Below, one piece after another: positions 9,931 through 18,759 of a stretch of 64,000 bases of DNA. The DNA comes from Byssothecium circinans (taxonomy: Eukaryota > Ascomycota > Dothideomycetes > Pleosporales > Massarinaceae). The stretch's first letter is position 1, and the number at the start of each line of letters is the position of its first letter. Location of the stretch: positions 834,405 to 898,404 of the forward strand of contig ML976980.1 in NCBI GenBank assembly GCA_010015675.1, written 5' to 3'. A program made the translations under genes and the position numbers. Below the pieces are notes generated by a model, which was not told the origin of the DNA, did not search any database, and worked only from the letters and a program-made list of their open reading frames with translations.

Positions 9931-11484
9931 ATGTCAGTCCACTCTGCGCCACTGGTCGGCAATTGGATCAAGCATCAAAAGCTCAAAGCTCCTTCCATGC
10001 AAGATGCACCGACATTCTATCGCAACATAGAAGAAGCTTTAGATTCTCGCCGGAAAGATCATGCTCTATACTCGACCCATCGAAACACATGGAAAGACAA
10101 TGCATCGGTCGACTTCTGCTCCAATGACCTTATCTCCTTGGGCAACAGTGGTATGCTCCGAAAAGAATATATGGAGGAGCTTGCACGTTATCCAGAACAC
10201 CCGCTCGGGGCCGTGGGTTCGCGAATGCTTGACGGTAACTACGGATACCTTGAGCAGGTCGAGCAGGAGATTGCAGAGCTTCATAAATCAGAGCACGCCC
10301 TTATTCTTGGATCAGGGTTCGAAGCCAATCTTGCCATATACTCAGCGATACCACGACCAGGGGACATCATCGTTTATGATGAACTTGTCCATGCTAGTAT
10401 CCATGACGGCATGAAAAGGAGTCAAGCGACCACTCGAGTGCCATTCAATCACAACGACATGGAATCCTTCCGACTGCAATTACAAGCAATCAAGGACTCT
10501 CAGCCGCTTATTGCCAAAGGCCAAAGATGTGTTCTTGTCTCAGTCGAGTCAGTATACAGCATGGATGGGGATATCTGCCCCCTCAAGAAACTTCTAGCGA
10601 CCGGACGCGAGATACTCCCGCTGGGAAACATCGAATTCTTCATTGACGAGTCGCACGCAACTGGTGTAATCGGTCCACAGGGTCTAGGTCTCGTGAACAA
10701 GCTTGGCCTGGAAAAGGACTTCGCAATTAGGCTGCATCCTTGCGGCAAGGCATTGGCATCTGTAGGAGCAGTACTTCTCTGCAACTCCACCGTCCGCACC
10801 GCGATGTTCAACTTCGCCCGGTCGATCATCTACACGACAGCACCTCCCTTCACCGGAGTAGCGGCAATCCGCTCTGCATACAATCTGATGCGGACCGGCC
10901 GCACGGCAGAGGTACAGGATCGCGTCCAGCATCTTGTGAAGCTCTTCTGCAATTCGATCACATCCGACCCAGTTTGGAACAGAGCTAATGAAATGGGAAT
11001 TCTCCGTGTTCCTGTCAGTGAAGGCTGGAGGGATAAGGAGTTCTTTACTCACCTTGTGCCTATCTGGACCAAACAGCAATACAATTTTTACTTGGCGTTT
11101 CATCTCAGCCTCCACGGGTTTTGCGCTTTCCCAATCACATATCCCGTCGTCCCAAAGGGCAAAGCAAGAGTCAGGATTACTATCCATGCACATAATACCG
11201 AGGAGCAGGTGAAGCAAATCGTATGCGCTATCTGCACCTGGGCGGCAGAGATGGTGGAAATTGAGGAAGGAAAGGGTGAAGAAAATGCTCTACCCAAGGC
11301 TGCGCGTCAAGTATACGCCTGGATGGCGAAGGAGGCCGTTGCTGAGCTCCAAGTGGGAGAGGAGAGGCTGAAGGTGGAAGGCGATAAGTTCAAGGTAGTC
11401 GACATGGAAGAAAAGCGCAACGAGAGCGTAACAGCTCTGGAAAGTCTTCCGGAACTATATATGGCTCAGGCTATTGCTGCATAG
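9931..11484 (+). CDS. Alpha-oxoamine synthase (AONS/SPT-like, PLP-dependent)
   Basis: This is an intronless 517-residue ORF with a good start context (CACCATGTC). It has the fold-type I PLP signature of the alpha-oxoamine synthase family: SNDLISLGNSG, GSRMLDGNYGYLEQVEQEIA, DELVHASIHDG with the cofactor-stacking His154, FIDESHATGVIG with Asp239 and His242, and the Schiff-base Lys273 in CGKALASVGA. These enzymes condense an acyl thioester with an amino acid and release CO2. Relatives include BioF, serine palmitoyltransferase and the AOS parts of fumonisin (FUM8) and sphingofungin synthesis. Unlike LCB1/LCB2 there is no N-terminal membrane segment, so a soluble enzyme is expected. The C-terminal 60 residues are charged and Glu-rich. 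Placed with a KDSR-like SDR, a P450 and an exporter, it is probably the core enzyme of the cluster. Substrates cannot be read from the sequence. Confidence 0.9.
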   Translation: MSVHSAPLVGNWIKHQKLKAPSMQDAPTFYRNIEEALDSRRKDHALYSTHRNTWKDNASVDFCSNDLISLGNSGMLRKEYMEELARYPEHPLGAVGSRMLDGNYGYLEQVEQEIAELHKSEHALILGSGFEANLAIYSAIPRPGDIIVYDELVHASIHDGMKRSQATTRVPFNHNDMESFRLQLQAIKDSQPLIAKGQRCVLVSVESVYSMDGDICPLKKLLATGREILPLGNIEFFIDESHATGVIGPQGLGLVNKLGLEKDFAIRLHPCGKALASVGAVLLCNSTVRTAMFNFARSIIYTTAPPFTGVAAIRSAYNLMRTGRTAEVQDRVQHLVKLFCNSITSDPVWNRANEMGILRVPVSEGWRDKEFFTHLVPIWTKQQYNFYLAFHLSLHGFCAFPITYPVVPKGKARVRITIHAHNTEEQVKQIVCAICTWAAEMVEIEEGKGEENALPKAARQVYAWMAKEAVAELQVGEERLKVEGDKFKVVDMEEKRNESVTALESLPELYMAQAIAA

Positions 11485-11969
11485 CCTATGGAAGCACCGA
11501 CAGATCTTACGGCATGGCAACCATCGTTTCAGGGCCACATCCCTTCTTTACCGTTCATAAGAATCCTTCTTCAATGCAATTAAAGTCTGAAAGGTCATGA
11601 TTGGTGTAGCTAATCATCCGATCGTACCCAATAACCATTAAGACGTGGTGCACGCAGTGCTTATAGATGTTCTAATACTTTGTAATATTTAAGAGGTAAA
11701 GGCTAGATGCGATAACATCGTGCAAGCGTCTTAGCCGTATTAGTAGAGCCTTTACGCGATCCCGCAAAATTCTCCCAACAAAAATAGTTATTACTTATCT
11801 ATTATAATTCAACATAAGTTGTGTTAACGTAAAGCACCATCGAGCGCGCTAGTTTTGCTTAGCATTGGAATTATCTTAATAACAAAGCTAAACCTTAATA
11901 TTCTCTTTTAAAATTTTAAACCTAGATAGGTATAACTATAAACTATCAAAATGTTCAAAGGCGGCGATC
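11485..11969. other. Gene-free spacer with right repeat copy
   Basis: After the AOS stop the sequence becomes AT-rich. A 9-nt inverted repeat (GTAAAGGCT near 11696 and AGCCTTTAC near 11748) could form a hairpin. The right copy of the flanking repeat follows at about 11826-11935. No ORF is seen. Confidence 0.5.
11826..11935 (-). repeat. Right copy of inverted repeat flanking the gene cluster
   Basis: Read on the minus strand this gives CCTATCTAGGTTTAAAAT, then TTTAGCTTTGTTATTAAGAT, then CGATGGTGCTTTACGTTA, matching 121-288 on the plus strand with transition-type differences. It carries only one unit of the minisatellite that is expanded in the left copy. Confidence 0.7.
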
Positions 11970-12284
11970 TTAAACACGCAATGAAATGATGTATGCAACG
12001 GATATAGCATAGAGGCGACAATATAGTGGCCTCAAAGGTTTCAGTGGAGGCGCGTTGCCATTAACCCTCACAGGGAAAGTAAAGGGGTTATTATGGAGGA
12101 CCTGAGTCACGATCATATCTAAGATCTCGGCAGGTAAAGTCTTGAAGATGTGGTTGACTGTATGTAGGGATAGTGCCATCTGTCGCGACGACTTGCGAGG
12201 CGAAGAGGAAGATAATGGTCGTGAAAACCATAACCCAATGGCATCGCGGGCTCGACACGGTGGATAATCCAGTTGAGAGGACAA
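11970..12284 (-). pseudogene. Truncated F-box-like ORF
   Basis: This ORF of up to 104 residues contains an F-box-like start, FKTLPAEILDMIVTQVL, from the internal Met at about residue 36. It ends soon after at a stop only 35 bp from the flanking repeat. Fungal F-box proteins are normally several hundred residues, so this looks like the 5' remnant of a gene cut by the repeat or by a rearrangement. It could also be a short real protein or chance similarity. Confidence 0.35.
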
Positions 12285-12868
12285 GGGAAATAGCGGGATA
12301 TAGTATTAGGGGGCTGATAACAGCGGGATCATTGAGTTGGAGCAGTGCGTGAGAAGAAGGTTTCGAGAATCAGAGCTTAAGAATAGACAGTGTCTGATGG
12401 GGCAGTCAAGAAGAAGTGGATGGATATGGACAGTTAATATAGTACTGTTGGCCGCACCACTAATGTCAATTTCGCATTGATGGTTAACAACTTTGACACT
12501 GGTTTGGGTATCAATGTTTGATACATTGGGTGGGTGTAGCTATTAGATGCCAATTTGGGAAGCCGGAAGTGGCAGTGAAAAGTGTTTGTAGTACAGGCCA
12601 TTATTCATGACATTATAATGATCAGTCTAGAACAGATTCAATAAGATTGATTTATGAAAACCAATGCCGGGATTGCCCTCAAGGCGGCTATTCAATTCAC
12701 TGTAACGTACCGCGAGCGGAGAACAGTACCCATTCACGCACCGAGTTGTTTGAACTCAAATCATCCGGCAGGTTCTATTCCTGAACCGTGACGTTTCTGT
12801 ACTATCTAGGAATGAACACGCCTTGTAAATTCCAGTGGCCCACTCAATCAGGAAGCGAAGAACCCATG
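12285..12868. other. Gene-free spacer
   Basis: This stretch of about 580 bp of moderately AT-rich DNA lies between the F-box fragment and the next minus-strand gene. I see no ORF, RNA or repeat in it. Confidence 0.4.
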
Positions 12869-14977
12869 TTACCCAAGGTAATTCAAGTCCAAGTGCATGC
12901 CCTTCGCCTCTACCTCCCCAAACTCCTCCTCCAACGTATTGGCCATCAATCTAAGAGATAACCAATTGCTGACTGTGTTTCCGTTCTGCCACGCATCCCT
13001 GATCTTTTGGAAGAGGAGGGTGCACATGCGCACCATGTATATAGCGCTTGAGATGTCGCCCGAAGGTAACTGGCTTCGAAGCGGACCCAACTCGCGGGAG
13101 ATGTTTTTGGAGACTGCTTCCATGACCTTCTGACCCATCGCACGTAACGTAGTGGCGCAGAGCAAAAATGTAGACACAATATCGGTGCACATGGGACATG
13201 TATGTACCCATTTTGCGCTTGACCACAGCTTCGAACAGCTGCAGCTGAGTAGTTGCGGGAAGGTAGACCCAGCCTTGTTTAGCTTCCGTCTTCTGTCGTT
13301 GGGTTTGGGTTCATTGGCCGTACAGTGGTCTAACAGCTTCGCTGTGAAGATGTTCGGCTCAAACTCTTCTCGATCGGTGACAAGAAATAAGCCTATATGC
13401 AATTGGGCTTGTTTGATTGCGCCCGCCGTACAGGTGTTTGTGCCTTCCATGCTCTGAGCACCAGGCTGCGATAAATCTGCCAATTTGATATGAATCTCTC
13501 CGGGTCTCGAGTATTGTTTCCCCGGAATACATAGGGGCTGTACACCGTGCACAGGAATTTGAGGGCAGGAATAGCCTTGCCGAGTACACTGAGAGTTTTG
13601 AGTGCCCTGTAAAGATGTAGCACGCATGGGATAATAGCGTTTCGCTCACCCAAAGGCAGGGCATCTCTCGTAACTCTGTGGTGGATTGGTCCCAGCGTGA
13701 ACGCGGCGTCAAACGGTGTATTGTTGTACATTGTTTTTTTTGATCTCCTCGCAGTAAAAATCCATTGCCAATTTGGTCATGAATATGCGCGAGGCGCTAT
13801 CGCCGCCAAGAACACGAAAGTCGTCAGCATCCATATCCCCAAAGACCCCGTGGAACGAACGACCTAGAGTCAGGCATATGCCACTCGTGAGCGGCTGCAG
13901 GTCTTCACTGGCTTGGCCGTCGCTGCTCCATATATATGCTTCTGTCGTCTCGACTGCGAGTTCCAGCGCGGCCAGCAGCCCAAGATCAGTCGCCCCATCT
14001 AAAAATGCTGTTCGGTGTTCCAACATCGTCGTTAGAGTATCGGCAAGCGGAATCATAGCAGTTTTGACTGGAGTGGACATGGGCTTGGCTGCGTCGAGCA
14101 TGGCTTGGACTAAGGGGTCCGGAACAGGCTTGGTAGATGACTTGTCCGGTATCGACGCCTGATACGCACTGAGGATGAGGTACGCTATCTCGTCCACAAT
14201 CTGCATCATGAAATCCTCCCTTTCCTTGAGGATCTCGAAGACGGTGCGGCTGATGTGTGCTGTTCCCGCTCTGGGGAAGGAAAGCCAGTTCTGCGGCCGG
14301 ACGTCCGCAAATAGGTGGGTACGCTTCTGTTGGCGGATGGCCTCTCGTATCTTTCCCATCACGTTGTGAGCGATTCGGATGCTGTTTCCGGTCGAGAAGC
14401 GTTTATATAGGCCATTTTCGCTGGGAAAGGTGGATTCGGGAGAAATCGAATCGAGATGCGACCGCACGATCGTAGTGAATTGTTGGCCCATACCGTCGGT
14501 CCACTTCTTATCGGAAGATAGCTCCATCAATATGTGGTACGCTCGATGTGTAAGATAGATGGCCCATAAGAAAAGAGCGAAGAGACTAGGGGACCCTTTG
14601 CTCCTCGCGTCGCGGAGGTCTCGCCACACATTTCGGACGTAATTGACGTTCCCGTCGACTTCACTCGCCCATGCCTTCAAAGCCACTGCGTGTTTCATGG
14701 TGTCGTTGGCGAAACGTGCTCCGAGTTTGGAATAGCGAAGCTCTGCCTCTGCGCTGGGAGCACTGGCATCGACGTTCTCATCCTCGCCCTCCTCTTCTGG
14801 CTTGGGACCGACCTCTGGAAGTCTCAAATAGCTTGCGTCTTCCGGCGTCGGCGCGGGGAGTTCCAGCTCACACAGCGTGTTTGTGTGAAATGCCGTGTAC
14901 ATATCCTTAAGCTTGGTCGTGAAATGGATATGTTGTTCTGTGCGCTGTGAGGGGACCGCACCTTCTTGAGCCAGCAT
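12869..14977 (-). pseudogene. Hypothetical protein gene with two compensating frameshifts
   Basis: The 5' part (14977 down to 13709) encodes 422 helical residues and ends abruptly just after a run of eight T on the plus strand (13734-13741). From there the coding-like sequence continues in another frame (13731 down to about 13430: YNNTPFDAAFTLGP, then LYRALKTLSVLGK, then YVFRGNNTRDPERF). It then returns to the first frame (down to 12869, ending LDLNYLG). One extra base in the homopolymer and one lost base near 13400-13450 would explain this, either as sequencing error or as real mutation. The N-terminal part has an acidic stretch at about residues 58-70 (KPEEEGEDENVDAS). I recognise no family. 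It is likely a lineage-restricted protein; no function is assigned. Confidence 0.5.
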
Positions 14978-15099
14978 CTCGGCTGTTATGAGCCTGCGGC
15001 ATTGGGTGGTCGTGCAAAATTCTTCAATTCATTTTCTATATAAAACCCATAGAGATTGTAAAGGCATACGTTCGATTTCTCAGGCTTTTCCTACCTTGC

Positions 15100-16191
15100 C
15101 TATTGCTTGTAATGAGGATGCCGTTCATCGCTCATATCGATCATCGCCCCTCTTCCATTGCTTGCAAATGGCCTCCCATTAGCATCGCGACCGAACTCGC
15201 CTTGCCTGTCATCGTAGACGACGAAAAGTCCCGGGTTATCCTGCCATCGTTTGACACGCTTCATGTGTCTGGCCCGTTCCTTTTTCTTTCGCTCACATAT
15301 TTGCCGACGCTCCTCGGGGCTCAGTTCCGATATTGACTGCGGGTGTCTTGGTTTCTTCGGCACAAGGCCTTCGTCCGAGCTTCCACTCTGTTCAGCACCA
15401 AGCCCCCCGCCCTGGGGTCCTTGCTTCTGTGTCTTTCGGTGACTGCCACTGCTCTTTGGGGCAGCCCGTTTTAGACTTTGCCTGGCTGCGTTATCTCTGT
15501 TCGTCGAGGCGATGCCACTAGCTGTGCCACTCAATGCACACGCCGCCCTTGTCCCTCCACCCTCCTTTTTGAATTTCGCCGGTCCACTTGCTGCCTGTTG
15601 TTGATCGACATCCAACTTCATGCCCAATGTCTGGATCGCTTCGCGGACGTCATGAACGGCACTCGTCACACTGTCGATTACCTGGCTGGAGACAGACGTC
15701 TCGGCCTGCGAGAATGTACGTAGGTCGATGCTTCCTGGGTCAGTAGGATTGTGGGCGCTGAGCAGTGCCGATTGAACATGACCTGGGTGCCTTTCGAAGC
15801 ATATGCGTAATCTTTCCAAGAGAGGTGTCGTGGCTGGCAGGCTCTCCGCCGCTGCTAAAATTTCTGGTGTTGTCGTGTAGAGATTATACCTGAGATCCTG
15901 AATGGGGCAGAGCGTCTGGAAGGTTGTCAACAGAAGATTTTGAAGGGCTCTCTTCTCCATGGTTGTGTGTGCTTCGATGTGTAACATGCACTCATTGATC
16001 TTTCTTTCGAACTCTTCTTTCCCGATGCCATCCATGTCATTCTCCACGGCTTTGCGCTGTCCTTCACGTATGCGCTCTTTTTCTTCCTCCTCAAGCTGCT
16101 TGATGCGTGCTTGAGCCTCGGCCAATTGTTGCTTTAACTGCTCGCCGTCGTTCTCAGTCGCTGTCGCGTCATCCCCCGCCATTCCTGCCAT
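15100..16191 (-). CDS. Hypothetical protein with N-terminal coiled coil
   Basis: Single-exon ORF of 363 residues. Residues about 15-50 (QLKQQLAEAQARIKQLEEEE) are a clear coiled coil. A middle helical region follows, then a basic low-complexity linker rich in Gly, Ser and Lys. The C-terminal stretch is basic (LSPEERRQICERKKKERARHMKRVKRW) and looks like a bZIP-like or nucleic-acid-binding basic region, but the leucine heptad that should follow is absent. It lies 122 bp upstream of the frameshifted gene on the same strand. The family is not recognised. A nuclear role is a guess from the basic clusters. Confidence 0.6.
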   Translation of the reverse strand: MAGMAGDDATATENDGEQLKQQLAEAQARIKQLEEEEKERIREGQRKAVENDMDGIGKEEFERKINECMLHIEAHTTMEKRALQNLLLTTFQTLCPIQDLRYNLYTTTPEILAAAESLPATTPLLERLRICFERHPGHVQSALLSAHNPTDPGSIDLRTFSQAETSVSSQVIDSVTSAVHDVREAIQTLGMKLDVDQQQAASGPAKFKKEGGGTRAACALSGTASGIASTNRDNAARQSLKRAAPKSSGSHRKTQKQGPQGGGLGAEQSGSSDEGLVPKKPRHPQSISELSPEERRQICERKKKERARHMKRVKRWQDNPGLFVVYDDRQGEFGRDANGRPFASNGRGAMIDMSDERHPHYKQ

Positions 16192-16499
16192 GTTCGCCCT
16201 GCGTTGTTCGAGAAGTGGATGGGTGCGAAACGGTGGGTCGCCTTGGCGCGCGTTGAAGGTCGCAAATAGGTGTTGCTAGAGGGGAACCCGAACGCTGGGT
16301 ATTGTTCGTACGTAGAGTACTGTTGAGAGGGAAGATGAGGTGTGTTGTGGGGCGCGCAGCCAATTCTTATCAGGTAGATAGTGGGTGTTGTTGTATGGGG
16401 GACTGGTAAGCTACAAGAAGGTGTTGTTGGAGAGCTAACAGGACGTAGGTCGTAAACGGGCGGGGAGTGGTCTTTATATGTGGGATGTGGATTGCCTCC
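16192..16499. other. Upstream region of the coiled-coil gene
   Basis: The sequence upstream of the minus-strand gene holds no ORF with coding character. Confidence 0.35.
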
Positions 16500-16534
16500 G
16501 TGCCTCGATAAGTGAGAGAGATGAGGGAGATCAT

Positions 16535-16738
16535 TGAGAGGAATAAGTGAGAAGAATAAGTGAGAGAGATAAGTGAGAGAGATAAGTGAGAGAGATAAGT
16601 GAGAGAGATAAGTGAGAGANNNNNNNNNNNNNNNNNNNNNNNNNNNNNNNNNNNNNNNNNNNNNATAAGTGAGAGAGATAAGTGAGAGAGATAAGTGAGA
16701 GAGATAAGTGAGAGAGATAAGTGAGAGATATAAGTGAG
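16535..16738. repeat. 13-bp minisatellite containing an assembly gap
   Basis: The unit ATAAGTGAGAGAG is repeated head to tail on both sides of 45 unknown bases (16620-16664). The true copy number is therefore unknown. Long ORFs read through it on the minus strand (repeating LISLTYLSH) are an artefact of the repeat. Confidence 0.9.
16620..16664. other. Assembly gap (45 N)
   Basis: A run of N lies inside the minisatellite, with the same unit and phase on both sides. Confidence 0.99.
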
Positions 16739-18759
16739 CGATAAGGAAGAGCAGAGGCAGTCTTGGCACATTGCTAAGGAGCGGCTGAGGCAAAGGTGGA
16801 CTCCAAGTCTCTTCGTAGCATTCATCGCAGGCAGGCAACAATGCCTCCTAAGATGAGACAATAGAATCTTTAGCTCGAGAAACCGGCACCGAGAGAAGAG
16901 TCTCCAGAACTAAAATAACAGAACGCAAGTGTCTAGACCATCCCAAATACGTGGAATTCTTTTAGAAATTGGGTTTATGGGGCAATCGCTCACGACAGTG
17001 ATCATGATCATAGATGGAGGGTTTAAATAGCGTTTAACTACTTGATACTTTGTCTTCCAGCCTTAAGATTAGATGACCGCTTAAATTTTACACGGTACGC
17101 TCTCGATAAGTGAAGAGTGACAAAACTCATCCATGGCATTTCACGCCAAGCCCCATCTGTTGAGCGCAGTGAATAAAGTGACATCGACTCCCCTAAAAGC
17201 ATGGCGAATGACAACTCCCCCAATGTGCTCACCCAAAATGAACAAGCCCTTTACATAAAGTTCAGACCTCTCGATTTTCTCCTACTCCGTTCTGTGGACC
17301 AAAACGAAAATGCAGCACACCGCACGCAAACACCATCCCAAGAACCCGCAAGAACCTAAAATCCAGCTCTTTCGTAGAAGTATTATACAGTATAATGATC
17401 CCCGTGTAATAAGTTTTGCAAACTGTCTTTTATTTATACATCTCGAGCCTCTTCCCACTTAAGTAGGCGCATCGTTCTTGGCAACGCGATACGCTTAGCT
17501 TACACACAAGAATAGGGCAGCGCGCATCGTGCGCAAGGGGAAATGGCGGAAATAGAGATGATGTGTAATCTGAAGCTTTGGGTGCAGTACTATACCTATT
17601 CATACTTCTTGAACCTTTTCTCACTGCAGGAGGTGCGTCCTTCGTTCGCGGTGCAATACACGTAACCTACAAGTGCTTACACGCAAAAACAGCAAAGAGA
17701 GAGAACAAACAGCACAACCCCCACGCAAACATCATATGCCTTGATCAAAAATAGCGAGGACATGAAAGCCAACTCCTCAACAAACACAAAAGTACTCCAC
17801 CTACCTTGCATCCCCCTTAGACAAGTTTTCGACACTACCTAACCTAAGTTCCAATTCCTCAGCTCGGGATTTTACCACCGCAAAGGCGAGGAATCCTCTT
17901 TTACAACACAAAACCTTCCCCTCCTTCGAAGCCGCTCTGATATCTCCTCGCTCAGCTCTACACTACGTCGTCGTGATATCTTCCACGGCCCCAGTCCCAT
18001 TACTAGATACGGAAACCTCATCCGCCACGTAAAACAACGAGAGAGCCCACGTCCTAAGATCATACCGCGGGATACGCCAATCCCATCCCTCTCATCCGCC
18101 AGGAGAGGCGCAAGGACTCCCCCAAACCAAGTCCACGCCCGAGACGCTCACGCACGTGACCTTACCGACAATTAGCAATCCCTATACCTACCAGCTCTGC
18201 TCTACCAACCACCACCCGCTCCTCAACACATTCCGTCACCAACGATCCAACAAAATAACGTACAGATACATATATGTCCCTCACCAAGCCCCCGCACCCT
18301 CCCACAAAAAAACGAGAAGGGGCGCGGAAGACTGCGTCGAGTTCGCATCAACTAGATATTCAACCGTTGAAGCACATCAATTGCTCTCCCCCGCCTCAGT
18401 AACACGTGCCAGCCACAGACGGCATCCGCGCAGCGTCAGCTACGCGGCGGTCTAAAGACTGCGTGTCTATTACGGCGGGGTTGTAATCTTGTAACTCGCA
18501 GAGGTCAACGTGGAAGTCAAGCCGGAGAAAAAAAAATTCAAGGGGGAATGGGAGGTGAGGTGGGGTGGTGGTGATACTTACTCTGCGTAAGGGGAAGGAT
18601 CGTATTATACTGTACAGAAAGCTGTTAATGCGCATGCCCCTGATATCTAACGTCCACCAACGCCATGCAATGCAATGCAATACTCCTCATGCCGGGAAAA
18701 ATCTATACCCACTGCGATAATATACACTCGCTATTGCCGTTCCATATGATACAAGGTGG
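16739..18759. other. Gene-free region of about 2 kb
   Basis: Only short ORFs without coding character are present. The right end must hold the MRH4 3' UTR. Nothing else was identified; a small intron-rich gene cannot be excluded. Confidence 0.4.

Noticed and set aside
16134..16861. Long minus-strand ORFs with repeated LISLTYLSH residues
   Set aside because: They are a translation of the 13-bp minisatellite across the N gap; no gene-like sequence remains outside it.
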